A stretch of 64,000 nucleotides of DNA from contig CAZPWT010000060.1 of the NCBI GenBank assembly GCA_964590435.1, positions 62,001 through 126,000 on the forward strand, read 5' to 3'. The number at the start of each line of letters is the position of its first letter. The first letter of the stretch is position 1. This DNA comes from WSZJ01 sp964590435 (lineage in GTDB: Bacteria > Planctomycetota > MHYJ01 > WSZJ01). The notes beneath the pieces are model-generated. The model was not told where the DNA came from. It searched no databases and worked only from the letters and a program-made list of their open reading frames with translations. Shown piece after piece: positions 16,976-25,260 of this stretch. A program made the position numbers and the translations under genes.

Positions 16976-17190
16976 CCGGGACGGACTGGGTCGGCCCTGC
17001 GATCACGGCGATTTTCGTCGTCGGCGGCGCGCTCGCGCTGTTCCGCCGCATGGCCGTCCACGGGAATTTCGGGAAAGGCGCCTCCGCGGCGTCGCTGGTG
17101 CTGCTGGCGGCGATGGTGATGGCGGCGGGGGTGGGCGGGTACCTGTGGTGGAAGAAGCGGGTCGCGGAGGCGATGGCGCCCGAAAAGTAG
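16972..17190 (+). CDS. Small two-helix membrane protein
   Basis: The 72-residue protein has two hydrophobic helices (about 7-25, VGPAITAIFVVGGALALF; about 38-58, ASLVLLAAMVMAAGVGGYLW) joined by a short basic loop and ending in KKRVAEAMAPEK. It overlaps the preceding secreted-protein gene by 4 bp (ATGA). That coupling is the best evidence it is real. Function is unknown; it may anchor or assist its neighbour. Confidence 0.6.
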   Translation: MTGTDWVGPAITAIFVVGGALALFRRMAVHGNFGKGASAASLVLLAAMVMAAGVGGYLWWKKRVAEAMAPEK

Positions 17191-17229
17191 AGCCGGCGAA
17201 TTGTCGGAAGCGAATCCGTTCCGGCCCGC

Positions 17230-17235
17230 TAGAAT
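17230..17235 (+). promoter_or_regulatory. -10 element immediately upstream of the start codon
   Basis: TAGAAT lies only 6 bp before the ATG at 17242, which would place transcription initiation at or next to the start codon (leaderless mRNA). The same arrangement recurs at 17526, 22681, 24084 and 29079. Confidence 0.5.
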
Positions 17236-17241
17236 GAACGC

Positions 17242-17478
17242 ATGAACTACGAACACGCGAAGATGTGGCTCCGCAATTTCCCGATCCTCGGCCTCGTGGT
17301 CTGCGTCGTGCTCCTCATCATCGTCTTCAAGAAGATGTTCGGTGGCGAGGGGGCTTCCAGCGGCAACGGCAAGTTCGTCGTCATCCTGTTCGCGGTCATT
17401 TTTGCGTGTGCCGCGGCGATCATGTGGTTCTCGAAGAACTACAGCGCGCCTGACCTGTCAGGGAACACCTGGAAATAG
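17242..17478 (+). CDS. Small membrane protein
   Basis: The 78-residue protein has two hydrophobic helices (about 13-30, FPILGLVVCVVLLIIVF; about 44-62, KFVVILFAVIFACAAAIMWF) separated by a Gly/Ser-rich loop. The C-terminus (SKNYSAPDLSGNTWK) is polar. It resembles the preceding small membrane protein in design but not in sequence. No Shine-Dalgarno is visible; a TAGAAT box 6 bp before the ATG suggests leaderless expression. Function is unknown. Confidence 0.55.
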   Translation: MNYEHAKMWLRNFPILGLVVCVVLLIIVFKKMFGGEGASSGNGKFVVILFAVIFACAAAIMWFSKNYSAPDLSGNTWK

Positions 17479-17525
17479 CCGCCGCGGCGCGGGACGTTTT
17501 TCTTCGCCCGACCAGCGTCCGCGCC

Positions 17526-17531
17526 TACCAT
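17526..17531 (+). promoter_or_regulatory. Candidate -10 element of the methylcrotonyl-CoA carboxylase operon
   Basis: TACCAT lies 8 bp before the GTG start at 17540, consistent with a leaderless or near-leaderless transcript. No -35 box is obvious. Confidence 0.4.
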
Positions 17532-17539
17532 CGCCGGGC

Positions 17540-19150
17540 GTGGACATCCTCGAGACACATCTGCGGACGGACGACGCGACGTTCCAGGCGAACCGTGCCG
17601 CGTACCTGAAGATCTCGGAGCAGCTCCGCGCGGAGCACGCAAAGGTCAAGAAGGCGGGCTCCGAGTCCGCGGTCGCGAAGCACCGGGCGCGCGGCAAAAT
17701 GCTTCCGCGCGAGCGGATCGACAAGCTGTGCGACGCGGGGGCGCCGTTCCTCGAGCTGTCGGCGCTGGCGGCGCACGGGATGTACGGCGGCGACGCGTCG
17801 AGCGCCGGCGTCGTCACCGGGATCGGCGTCATCCACGGCCGCGAGTGCATGATCGTCGCGAACGACGCCACCGTGAAAGGCGGGTCCTACCTGCCGATGA
17901 CGGTGAAGAAGCACGTCCGGGCGCAGGAGATCGCGATCGAGAACCGCCTGCCCTGCGTCTACCTCGTCGACTCCGGCGGCGCCTTCCTCCCGCTCCAGGC
18001 CGAGGTCTTTCCCGACCGCGACCACTTCGGCCGCATTTTCTACAACCAGGCGCAGATGTCGTCGCGGCGCATCCCGCAGGTCTCGCTCGTGCTCGGGAGC
18101 TGCACCGCCGGTGGCGCGTACGTCCCCGCGATGAGCGACGAGTGCGTCATCGTGAAGGGAAACGGAACGATCTTCCTCGGCGGACCGCCGCTCGTGAAGG
18201 CCGCGACCGGCGAGGAAGTCACGGCCGAGGACCTCGGCGGCGCGGACGTCCACTGCCGCACCAGCGGTGTGACCGACCACTACGCGCACGACGAAGAAGA
18301 GGCGATCGCGATTGGCCGCTCGATCGTGGAGAATTTCAACACGGTGAAGCGCGTGACGCTGGACGTCGCGCCGCCGGAGGACCCGAAGTACCCCGCCGAG
18401 GAAATCTACGGCGTCGTCGGCACCGACCTCCGCCGCCAGTACGACGTCCGCGAGGTCATCGCGCGCCTCGTCGACGGCTCGCGCTTCCACGAGTTCAAGG
18501 CCCTCTACGGCCCGACGCTTGTCTGCGGTTTCGCGCGGATGATGGGGTACCCGCTCGGGATCGTCGCGAACAACGGCGTCCTGTTCAGCGAATCGGCGCA
18601 GAAGGGCGCGCACTTCGTCGAGCTGTGCGGCCAGCGCGGGATCCCGCTGCTGTTCCTGCAGAACATCACGGGGTTCATGGTCGGCCGCAAGTACGAGTCC
18701 GGCGGGATCGCCAAGGACGGCGCGAAGCTCGTGCAGGCCGTCGCCGCCGCCGCTGTGCCGCGCTTCACGATCATCATCGGCGCCTCGAACGGCGCCGGGA
18801 ACTACGGGATGTGCGGCCGCGCCTACCAGCCGCGCTTCCTGTGGATGTGGCCCAACGCGCGGATCAGCGTGATGGGCGGGGAGCAGGCGGCGAGCGTGCT
18901 GGTGCAGGTGAAGCAGGAGCAGCTGGTGTACGAGAAGAAGCCGCCGATGACGCCGGCGGAGATCGAGGCGATGCGGAAGCCGATCCTGGAGAAGTACGAG
19001 ACGGAGGGTCATCCGTTCTATTCGTCGGCGCGGATGTGGGACGACGGGATCATCGACCCGGTGGACACGCGGCGGGCGCTGGGGCTGGCGATCTCGGCGA
19101 GCCTGAACGCGCCGGTCGCCGACACGAACTGGCCGGTCTTCCGGATGTAG
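17540..19150 (+). CDS. liuB: Methylcrotonyl-CoA carboxylase, carboxyltransferase (beta) subunit
   Basis: The 536-residue cytoplasmic enzyme transfers CO2 from carboxybiotin to an acyl-CoA. The N-terminal half has RARGKMLPRERIDKL and the oxyanion/CoA region SCTAGGAYVPAMSDE, GGPPLVKAATGEEV. The C-terminal half has ASNGAGNYGMCGRAY and MGGEQAA. Length and these motifs match the 3-methylcrotonyl-CoA carboxylase beta subunit better than propionyl-CoA carboxylase. Downstream methylglutaconyl-CoA hydratase and HMG-CoA lyase genes support leucine/isovalerate catabolism. The GTG start (VDILETHL) gives the usual family N-terminus and follows a TACCAT box. Confidence 0.88.
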   Translation: MDILETHLRTDDATFQANRAAYLKISEQLRAEHAKVKKAGSESAVAKHRARGKMLPRERIDKLCDAGAPFLELSALAAHGMYGGDASSAGVVTGIGVIHGRECMIVANDATVKGGSYLPMTVKKHVRAQEIAIENRLPCVYLVDSGGAFLPLQAEVFPDRDHFGRIFYNQAQMSSRRIPQVSLVLGSCTAGGAYVPAMSDECVIVKGNGTIFLGGPPLVKAATGEEVTAEDLGGADVHCRTSGVTDHYAHDEEEAIAIGRSIVENFNTVKRVTLDVAPPEDPKYPAEEIYGVVGTDLRRQYDVREVIARLVDGSRFHEFKALYGPTLVCGFARMMGYPLGIVANNGVLFSESAQKGAHFVELCGQRGIPLLFLQNITGFMVGRKYESGGIAKDGAKLVQAVAAAAVPRFTIIIGASNGAGNYGMCGRAYQPRFLWMWPNARISVMGGEQAASVLVQVKQEQLVYEKKPPMTPAEIEAMRKPILEKYETEGHPFYSSARMWDDGIIDPVDTRRALGLAISASLNAPVADTNWPVFRM

Positions 19151-19168
19151 TTCCAACGAGGTGCTCCC

Positions 19169-19960
19169 ATGCTTGAAATGGCCTACGACCACCTGCTCGT
19201 CTCCGTCCAGGGAGACATGGTCACCGTCACGCTGAACCGTCCCGAGGTGCACAACGCCTTCAACGAGGCGGCGATCGGCGAGATTACGGACTGCTTCGAG
19301 CGCATCGGGCGCGACGAGGAAGTCCGGCTCGTGGTGGTCGCCGGCGCGGGGAAGTCGTTCTGTGCGGGGGGCGACCTGAACTGGATGCAGAAGTCGGTGA
19401 AGTTCACAAAGAAGCAGAACCTGGAGGATGCGAAGCGGCTTTCCGGGATGCTGCACGCGGTGAACGACTGCCCGAAGCCGGTCGTGGCGCGGGTCCAGGG
19501 GAATGCGCTCGGCGGCGGGTGCGGGCTCGTGGCGGCGTGCGACATCGCCGTCGCGGCCGAGGGGGCGCAGTTCGGATTCACCGAGGTCAAGCTCGGCATC
19601 GTCCCCGCCGCCATCGGCCCCTTCGCCGTCCGCAAGATCGGCGAGTCGCAGGCGCGGCACCATTTCCTGCTCGGAAATCGCTTCGGCGCGCTCGAGGCGC
19701 GGCACATCGGGCTCGTTCACTACGTCGTCGCGCCCGAGCAGCTCGACGCGAAGGTCGCGGAGATCGTCACGGGGCTGCGCTCGAGCGGGCCCAAGGCGAT
19801 GGGCGAAGCCAAGGCCCTCGTCCGCGAGATGGTCGACCGCCCGGAAACCGCCGACAAGGTCTGCGTCGAGACGATCGCCCGCCTTCGCGTCGGCGCCGAA
19901 GGTCAGGAAGGCCTGCACGCATTCCTCGAAAAACGCAAGCCGCGCTGGTCGAAAGCCTAG
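19169..19960 (+). CDS. liuC: Enoyl-CoA hydratase family, probable methylglutaconyl-CoA hydratase
   Basis: The 263-residue crotonase-fold protein has the first oxyanion-hole region AGKSFCAGGDLNWMQ and the second GNALGGGCGL. Glu in FTEVKLGIVPA matches the catalytic Glu of hydratases. Its position 18 bp after the carboxyltransferase gene, and upstream of the carboxylase and HMG-CoA lyase genes, points to hydration of 3-methylglutaconyl-CoA to HMG-CoA. The SFCAGGDLNWM sequence is typical of the LiuC/AUH group. Substrate is inferred from context. Confidence 0.85.
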   Translation: MLEMAYDHLLVSVQGDMVTVTLNRPEVHNAFNEAAIGEITDCFERIGRDEEVRLVVVAGAGKSFCAGGDLNWMQKSVKFTKKQNLEDAKRLSGMLHAVNDCPKPVVARVQGNALGGGCGLVAACDIAVAAEGAQFGFTEVKLGIVPAAIGPFAVRKIGESQARHHFLLGNRFGALEARHIGLVHYVVAPEQLDAKVAEIVTGLRSSGPKAMGEAKALVREMVDRPETADKVCVETIARLRVGAEGQEGLHAFLEKRKPRWSKA

Positions 19961-19991
19961 CCCTCCAACCCGTTTCCGATCGGAGCCCCGC

Positions 19992-20537
19992 ATGTCCGAC
20001 AAGAACCTGTTCCTGTACCCGACCTGGCGCAGCGCCGACACGGCCGCCTGGAAGAAGGCGCTTTCGGTGCTGGTCGCGCGAAGCGTCATCAACGCGACGG
20101 GCGAGGGCGCCGAGGAAGGCGAGATCTGGTTCTCGCCGGGGAAGCGGAGCTCGCTCGTGACGAAAGGGGCGCCGGAGCCCGCGTTCGAGGACTGCCGCGC
20201 GCACCTCGGCAACCCGTACTTCATCCCCGACGGCGACACGAGCGAGTACGGCGGCAAGTGCCCTTCGTGCAGCGCGGCGCTCGAGGACGTGATGGTCGTC
20301 GAGGCGATCGTCGACTTCAACGAGTCCGACGAGGAGGACGACCGGCAGAAGTGCCCGAAGTGCAAGGCGATCATCGACGTGACGAAGATGCAGTGCGGGA
20401 TCCCGACCGCGCTGGCGCCGGCGTTCGTGTGCTTCGTGGGGGTGAAGGGCGGGGACGCGAGCCCGGAGCTGTTGAAGGCGCTTGAGGAAGCGACCGGGTG
20501 TGCTTGGAAGTGGCTGACGGAGAAGGTTGAGCTGTAA
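19992..20537 (+). CDS. Uncharacterised zinc-ribbon protein within the leucine operon
   Basis: I do not recognise this 181-residue protein. It contains CPSC (about 90-93) and CPKC (about 119-122), spaced like a zinc ribbon interrupted by an acidic loop (NESDEEDDRQ). No signal peptide is present. It begins 31 bp after the hydratase gene and precedes the biotin carboxylase gene, so it is inserted within a conserved catabolic operon. Possible roles are a metal-dependent regulator or an accessory factor; nothing in the sequence decides. Confidence 0.6.
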   Translation: MSDKNLFLYPTWRSADTAAWKKALSVLVARSVINATGEGAEEGEIWFSPGKRSSLVTKGAPEPAFEDCRAHLGNPYFIPDGDTSEYGGKCPSCSAALEDVMVVEAIVDFNESDEEDDRQKCPKCKAIIDVTKMQCGIPTALAPAFVCFVGVKGGDASPELLKALEEATGCAWKWLTEKVEL

Positions 20538-20542
20538 CTGCA

Positions 20543-20604
20543 GTTGCGAGTTGCGGGCCTGCCCGCCGTAGCCCCGCAGGGGCGAAGGCGGGTTGCGAGT
20601 TGCG
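20543..20604. repeat. Direct repeat flanking a GC-rich hairpin
   Basis: GTTGCGAGTTGCG occurs at 20543-20555 and 20592-20604. Between them, CCCGCC and GCCCC pair with GGGGC and GGCGGG (20562-20592) to give an interrupted hairpin. The element fills the spacer before the biotin carboxylase gene and may regulate or process the mRNA. Confidence 0.65.
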
Positions 20605-20613
20605 AGGAACGGC

Positions 20614-22074
20614 GTGAAGAAAGTCCTGATCGCTAACCGGGGTGAGATCTCTTGCAGGGTGGCTCGCGCTTGCCGCGAGGCGGGGATCGCGTCGGTGGCG
20701 GTCGCGACGGAACCGGACCGGGAAGGGCTGCATGCCTTTGCGGCAGACGAGACGGTGTGCATCAAGAGCTACCTCGACGCGGCGGAGCTGATCGCTGCGG
20801 CGAAGGCTTGCGGGGCGGACGCGATCCATCCGGGGTACGGGTTTCTCAGCGAGAGCCACGTTTTCGCGGACGCCGTCGCGGCGGCGGGGCTGACGTGGAT
20901 CGGCCCGCCGGGGGCGGCGATCCGCAAGATCGGCGACAAGATGTCGGGGAAGGACGTCGCGGAATCGGCCGGCGTGCCGACGGTCCCCGGGTGCAGCGGC
21001 GGCGACCAGTCCGACTCGCACCTGAAGGCGGAGGCGATCAAGATCGGGTTCCCCGTGCTCGTCAAGGCGAGCGGCGCGGGGGGCGGGAAGGGGATGCGCG
21101 TCGTCGAGAAGGCGGCGGACCTCGAGGACGCGATCGGCGCGTGCCGGCGTGAAGCGGCGGGAGCGTTCAAGGACGACCGGCTGCTGCTGGAGAAGTACCT
21201 GAAGCCGGTGCGGCACGTGGAGATCCAGGTGATCGCCGACCGGCACGGGAACGTGCTGCACCTCGGCGAGCGCGACTGCAGCGTCCAGCGGCGGCACCAG
21301 AAAGTCGTCGAGGAATCGCCGAGCCCGGCGATCCCGGCGGCGACGCGCGCGGCGATGGGGAAGGCGGCCGTGGCGCTGATGAAGGCGGCGGGATACGTCA
21401 ACGCCGGGACGTGCGAATTCATCGTCGACGCGGCGGGGAACTACTACTTCCTCGAGGTCAACGCGCGCCTGCAGGTCGAGCACCCCGTGACCGAGGCCGT
21501 GACCGGCCTCGACCTCGTGCAGCTCCAGCTCCTCGTCGCCGCCGGGAAACCTCTTCCCCTGAAACAGGAAGACGTCACGTTCCGCGGCCACGCGATCGAG
21601 GTCCGCATCTACGCGGAGGACCCGGAGCACGAGTTCATGCCGTCGCCGGGGCGGATCCTCGACTACGACGAGCCGCGCGGCGTGCGGATCGACACCGGCA
21701 TCCGCCGCGGGTCCGCCGTGCCGCCGGACTACGACCCGATGCTCGCCAAGCTCATCGCCACCGGCCGCACGCGCGCCGACGCCATCGCCGCCGCCCGCCG
21801 CGCCCTCCGCGAATACGCCATCCTCGGCGTCCGCAACAACATCGCCTACCTCGACGCCATCCTCGCCCACCCCGACTTCGCCGGCGGCCACGCCACCACC
21901 GACTTCCTCGCGAAACACTTCCACGCCTGGAAACCCCCGACCTCCCCGCCGCCCCCCGAGGTCCTCGCCGCCGTCGCCGCCTCCGAACCCTCCGCCCGCG
22001 CCGCCGCCGCCGGCTCTTCCGACCCCGACCCCCACTCCCCGTGGCGCGCCCGCGACGCCTGGAGGAACCTGTGA
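20614..22074 (+). CDS. liuD: Acyl-CoA carboxylase, biotin carboxylase subunit
   Basis: The 486-residue ATP-grasp enzyme carboxylates biotin using bicarbonate and ATP. Motifs include the N-terminal KKVLIANRGEISCRV, the glycine-rich GAGGGKGMRVV loop, the GERDCSVQRRHQKVVEE segment, and the catalytic NARLQVEHPVTE stretch. The family's usual C-terminal biotin carrier is missing; it is encoded by the next gene, which overlaps by 4 bp. The GTG at 20614 (VKKVLIANRG) gives the canonical N-terminus; upstream in-frame codons lie in a repeat. The C-terminus is Pro/Ala-rich. Confidence 0.9.
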   Translation: MKKVLIANRGEISCRVARACREAGIASVAVATEPDREGLHAFAADETVCIKSYLDAAELIAAAKACGADAIHPGYGFLSESHVFADAVAAAGLTWIGPPGAAIRKIGDKMSGKDVAESAGVPTVPGCSGGDQSDSHLKAEAIKIGFPVLVKASGAGGGKGMRVVEKAADLEDAIGACRREAAGAFKDDRLLLEKYLKPVRHVEIQVIADRHGNVLHLGERDCSVQRRHQKVVEESPSPAIPAATRAAMGKAAVALMKAAGYVNAGTCEFIVDAAGNYYFLEVNARLQVEHPVTEAVTGLDLVQLQLLVAAGKPLPLKQEDVTFRGHAIEVRIYAEDPEHEFMPSPGRILDYDEPRGVRIDTGIRRGSAVPPDYDPMLAKLIATGRTRADAIAAARRALREYAILGVRNNIAYLDAILAHPDFAGGHATTDFLAKHFHAWKPPTSPPPPEVLAAVAASEPSARAAAAGSSDPDPHSPWRARDAWRNL

Positions 22075-22490
22075 AATTCCGGTGCGGCGGGACGGAGTAC
22101 GAAGCGGACGGGGCGGGGGCTAAGCGCCTCGAGGACGGCTCGTGGCTGGTGAACGGCAAGCGGGTGCGGGTGGCGCGGACAGCGATGGGCGTGGAGGCGT
22201 GGTGCGACGGCCGGACGTGGCGCCTCGAGGCGGCGGAGGCCGGCGCGCGCAAGAAGGCAGGGAAGGGGCACGAGGGGATTGTGAGCCCGATGACGGGGAA
22301 AGTGCGGCAGGTGCTGGCGAAGGCGGGGCAGAGGGTCGAGGCGGGCGCGGTGCTGGTGATCGTGGAGGCGATGAAGATGGAGTATCGCGTGACGGCGCCG
22401 CATGCCGGCGTGGTGAGCGAGGTGAAGTTCGCGGCGGGGGCGCTGGTAGAGATGGGGCAGGTGCTGGCGGAGCTGGATGAGGTCAAATAG
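22071..22490 (+). CDS. Biotin carboxyl carrier protein of the acyl-CoA carboxylase
   Basis: The 139-residue protein ends in a biotinyl domain with the EAMKM motif, whose Lys is biotinylated, in VIVEAMKMEYRVTAPHAG. Residues 1-60 resemble the BT domain that links carrier and carboxylase in fused alpha subunits. This gene is therefore the detached C-terminal part of a normal methylcrotonyl-CoA carboxylase alpha subunit. GTG start 22071 overlaps the biotin carboxylase stop (GTGA), ensuring coupled synthesis. Confidence 0.9.
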   Translation: MKFRCGGTEYEADGAGAKRLEDGSWLVNGKRVRVARTAMGVEAWCDGRTWRLEAAEAGARKKAGKGHEGIVSPMTGKVRQVLAKAGQRVEAGAVLVIVEAMKMEYRVTAPHAGVVSEVKFAAGALVEMGQVLAELDEVK

Positions 22491-22496
22491 CAGGGA

Positions 22497-22645
22497 GGCG
22501 AAACGGCAACGACAACGTTTCAATCGACAAGGAAACGGCAATTTCAAACGGAGAACTTCAATTGCCCCACGACGTTCCTTTTGGAATTGAAGTTCGCGCC
22601 TTGAAGTTCCTTGGAGTTGAAACGTTGAAGTTTCCGTTTCGGCCG
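22497..22645. repeat. Long imperfect inverted repeat upstream of the HMG-CoA lyase gene
   Basis: The 150-bp spacer is built of short pieces that recur inverted: GAAACGG/CCGTTTC, AACGTTTCAA/TTGAAACGTT, and GAACTTCAATT/AATTGAAGTTC. It is poorer in GC than the genes around it. The organisation recalls the heptad arrays at 10621 and 15131, but the unit differs. It could form a large cruciform or mRNA hairpin. Confidence 0.7.
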
Positions 22646-22680
22646 TCCGATCCCGCCCCCGCCGTGGAACCGCCCTGGCC

Positions 22681-22686
22681 TACAAT
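22681..22686 (+). promoter_or_regulatory. -10 element of the HMG-CoA lyase gene
   Basis: TACAAT lies 9 bp before the ATG at 22696 and no Shine-Dalgarno intervenes, suggesting a leaderless or near-leaderless transcript. Confidence 0.5.
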
Positions 22687-22695
22687 GTGGCCAGC

Positions 22696-23595
22696 ATGAA
22701 CCTTCCCCCGGCGATCACCCTGGTCGAAGTCGGCCCCCGCGACGGGCTCCAGAACGAACGGGAGATCGTCAGCGTGGACGCGAAGGTCGCCTTCGTCGAG
22801 GCGCTCGCCGACGCGGGACTGCGCGAGATCGAGGTCTCGAGCTTCGTCTCGCCGAAATGGGTGCCGCAACTCGCCGACGCCGCCGAGGTCTTCGCGCGGC
22901 TCAAGCCGAGGCCCGGCGTCGCGTACTCGGCGCTCGTTCCCAACATGAAGGGCCTCGAGCGCGCCCTGGCCTGCGGGGTGCGGCGCATTGCGGTGTTCAC
23001 GGCCGCCAGCGAGCGCTTCTGCCGGAACAACATCAACATGACGTTCGAGGGCTCCCTCGCGGCGTTCCGGCCGGTCGTCGAGGAGGCGAAGAAGAACGGG
23101 ATCTTCGTGCGCGGCTACGTCTCCACGGTGTTCGGCTGTCCTTACGAAGGAGACATCGCACCGGCGAAGGCCGTCGAGGCCGCCCACCGCCTCGCCGACC
23201 TCGGCTGCGACGAGCTCTCCCTCGGCGACACGATCGGCGTCGCCGCGCCGCGCGGCGTCGAGGCCGTGCTCGCGCTCCTGAAATTCCCGGTCGAACGCAC
23301 CGCGATGCACTTCCACGACACCCGCGGCACCGCCGTCGCCAACGCCTTCCAGGCCGCGCAGATGGGCTGCTCCCGCTTCGATGCCAGCGCCGGCGGCTTC
23401 GGCGGCTGCCCGTACGCGCCGGGCGCCGCGGGGAACGTCGCGACCGAGGACCTCGTGTACGCGTTCGAGAAGTCCGGCGTGAAAACGGGCGTGGACCTTG
23501 CCCGGCTCATCGCTGCCTCGCGCCTCGCCGGCGCGGCCCTCAAGAAGGAACCGCCGGGAAAGGTCTATCGCGCGATGAACGCCGGAGCGTCCTAG
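22696..23595 (+). CDS. liuE: Hydroxymethylglutaryl-CoA lyase
   Basis: The 299-residue TIM-barrel lyase cleaves HMG-CoA to acetoacetate and acetyl-CoA, the last step of leucine catabolism. It shows EVGPRDGLQNE at the N-terminus, SSFVSPKWVPQ, the metal-binding HFHDTRG segment, and the active-site loop FGGCPYAPGAAGNVATEDL with its conserved Cys. Length is typical. ATG 22696 is preferred over an upstream GTG because it directly precedes the barrel. It overlaps the convergent membrane-protein gene by 4 bp. Confidence 0.93.
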   Translation: MNLPPAITLVEVGPRDGLQNEREIVSVDAKVAFVEALADAGLREIEVSSFVSPKWVPQLADAAEVFARLKPRPGVAYSALVPNMKGLERALACGVRRIAVFTAASERFCRNNINMTFEGSLAAFRPVVEEAKKNGIFVRGYVSTVFGCPYEGDIAPAKAVEAAHRLADLGCDELSLGDTIGVAAPRGVEAVLALLKFPVERTAMHFHDTRGTAVANAFQAAQMGCSRFDASAGGFGGCPYAPGAAGNVATEDLVYAFEKSGVKTGVDLARLIAASRLAGAALKKEPPGKVYRAMNAGAS

Positions 23596-24077
23596 CCCGC
23601 GCGCTTCTTCACGATCGCCGAAGCGACCAGCGAGACCACCACGCCCGTCACCACCGTGCCGATCGCGCCGAACAGCGCCTGCAGGTACGGATTCTCCATC
23701 GCCGCCGCCGCCTTCAGCGCTTCCGCAATCTCCGTGTCCGAGATCCCCTTCGACCGCAGCATCGACTCCTGCGTCGCCCGGATTTCATCGAAGTACTTCG
23801 GGAACACGACCTGCGTGAACAGAAGCGAGTTCAGGAAGACGATGGGCGCGGCCACGAGCGAAGTGCCCGCGCCGCGGACGAACCGGCCGAGAAACCCGGC
23901 GCCCTCTCCGGCCGCGCGGCGGATGACCACCGTCAGCACCCCAACCTGGATCAGCACCACGAACCAGAACATCAGGTGAAGCGTCGGGTGCTTGTACCAC
24001 CCCATGAAGCCGATGACGTACATCCACGCCGCGAGAAGAAGGGCAAGGATCACGCCCGGGACGATGGGTTTCTTCAT
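23592..24077 (-). CDS. DUF4199-like membrane protein
   Basis: The 161-residue protein has about four hydrophobic helices: VPGVILALLLAAWMYVIGFMGW, LMFWFVVLIQVGVLTVVI, a central VAAPIVFLNSLLFTQ, and a C-terminal IGTVVTGVVVSLVASAIV. A charged segment (YFDEIRATQESMLRSKGIS) sits before the last helix. This pattern resembles DUF4199 proteins, whose function is unknown. A TAACAT box 6 bp before the ATG suggests leaderless transcription. Confidence 0.6.
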   Translation of the reverse strand: MKKPIVPGVILALLLAAWMYVIGFMGWYKHPTLHLMFWFVVLIQVGVLTVVIRRAAGEGAGFLGRFVRGAGTSLVAAPIVFLNSLLFTQVVFPKYFDEIRATQESMLRSKGISDTEIAEALKAAAAMENPYLQALFGAIGTVVTGVVVSLVASAIVKKRAG

Positions 24078-24083
24078 GGCCGA

Positions 24084-24089
24084 ATGTTA
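24084..24089 (-). promoter_or_regulatory. -10 element of the DUF4199-like gene
   Basis: On the minus strand TAACAT ends 6 bp before the start codon at 24077. No leader or Shine-Dalgarno is possible in that distance. Confidence 0.45.
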
Positions 24090-24178
24090 GGGGGAAGCGT
24101 GGCCGGGAGCAAGCGCGCATCCGCCGGTTCGGGTTCCTGGGACTTCTTCACCTGGCCGGCGACTCGCAAACGGCGGAC

Positions 24179-24895
24179 TCAACGCGTTTCGACCAGGCCA
24201 TTCTGGTCCATGAAGGCCTTCTGCGACGCCAGCGTGCGCTCCCTTGCCTGCTGCAGCGCGGAAATGGCCGCGGCGTCAAATTTCCCGGCGAGCATGGTTG
24301 CCGTCAGGGCATCCGCCGCCTCGACGTACGCCCGCGCGGCCTGCAGGAACTCCGGCGCTCCCTTCTCCGAAAGGGGCTTGATGCCCGACAGCCGGGTCCG
24401 CCCGCTCGAGCAGACGCCCTGCAGGTGATTGAGCGTCGTCTGGAACTCGCCCTCCCTCCCCTCGTCCGACATCCGGTCGGCGGCGACCCCGAGGCTCTTG
24501 AAGCCCTCCTCGACGGGTTTCACGGCGGCCACGATCTGCTCATTGAAGCGCACGCAGTCCCGGCTGCTGGCGCGGTCGCAACCGCTGGAGATGCGGAGTG
24601 CGATGAGCGCGAGCGCGATCAGCCCGCCGATGCCGCCCGTGGCCGCCTTGACGCCGCCGACTCCGGCCGCGCGGCGGGCGGTGGTGGCGTAGGTGACGGG
24701 CTGCAACGGGGCCGCGGGGGACGGAACGCTGACGCTGGTGGCCGGCCGCGGTGGAGGCGCCGGCGACGGTTCCGAGAGTTCGAGCGGGGACTCGGCGACG
24801 ACCTTGAAGGCCACGCCGCACTTCGGGCACTTCAGCGTCTTTCCCGCGTATTTCGACAGGCCGGGATGATCGAAACCGCATTCCGGGCAGGCCAT
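24179..24895 (-). CDS. Zinc-ribbon membrane protein of unknown function
   Basis: The 238-residue protein starts with a zinc ribbon, CPEC and CPKC (about residues 3-6 and 22-25: ACPECGFDHPG, KCPKCGVAF). A Pro/Ser-rich linker and one transmembrane helix (about 90-108, GGIGGLIALALIALRI) follow. The C-terminal helical domain probably faces the periplasm, contains Cys residues and may be coiled coil. This MJ0042-type ribbon with a Pro-rich linker is frequent in planctomycete and myxobacterial proteins. ATG 24895 places the ribbon at the very start; longer upstream frames add no homologous sequence. Function is unknown. Confidence 0.6.
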   Translation of the reverse strand: MACPECGFDHPGLSKYAGKTLKCPKCGVAFKVVAESPLELSEPSPAPPPRPATSVSVPSPAAPLQPVTYATTARRAAGVGGVKAATGGIGGLIALALIALRISSGCDRASSRDCVRFNEQIVAAVKPVEEGFKSLGVAADRMSDEGREGEFQTTLNHLQGVCSSGRTRLSGIKPLSEKGAPEFLQAARAYVEAADALTATMLAGKFDAAAISALQQARERTLASQKAFMDQNGLVETR

Positions 24896-25008
24896 GAGGG
24901 TTCTTCCCAGGGAAAAGTGCCGTGGCAGCCCGGATCGCTTTCGATGGGAAACGGTTCGAGCCGTTCCGCTACGTTCGGGCTTCCATGGCCAGGAGAAGGA
25001 TGCCACTC

Positions 25009-25260
25009 ATGATGATACGATTTCTTCTCCGCATCGCCTTCTCCTCGGCAGCGTTTCTCCCGGCCGGCGCCGAGGACCTGAGGACCTGGAAGCAGGCTGG
25101 AAGTGGGGCGAGGCTGCCGAGAACCTCCCCCGTGCCTGTCCTCTTCCTGAATCGGGAGAGTGGCTACTTCGAGATGCGCCTCACGATGACGGTCGACTCA
25201 AAGGTCTCCTTCACGCTGCACTTCTCGACTCCCTGCCCCTCGATGCCCTCGGCCTCGTAG
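25009..25260 (+). pseudogene. Possible remnant of a secreted-protein gene
   Basis: A Shine-Dalgarno-like AGGAGAAGG (24991-24999) precedes two ATGs (25009, 25012) and a convincing signal peptide (MMIRFLLRIAFSSAAFLPAGAE). EDLRTWKQAGSG follows, which resembles the start of SHD1-type domains in secreted planctomycete proteins. The frame then becomes featureless and runs 97 bp antisense into the neighbouring gene. I read it as a truncated gene, though a short real protein is not excluded. Confidence 0.25.

Noticed and set aside
23592..24077. Mobile element or phage genes in the window
   Set aside because: No transposase, integrase, terminal inverted repeat or phage structural gene was seen.
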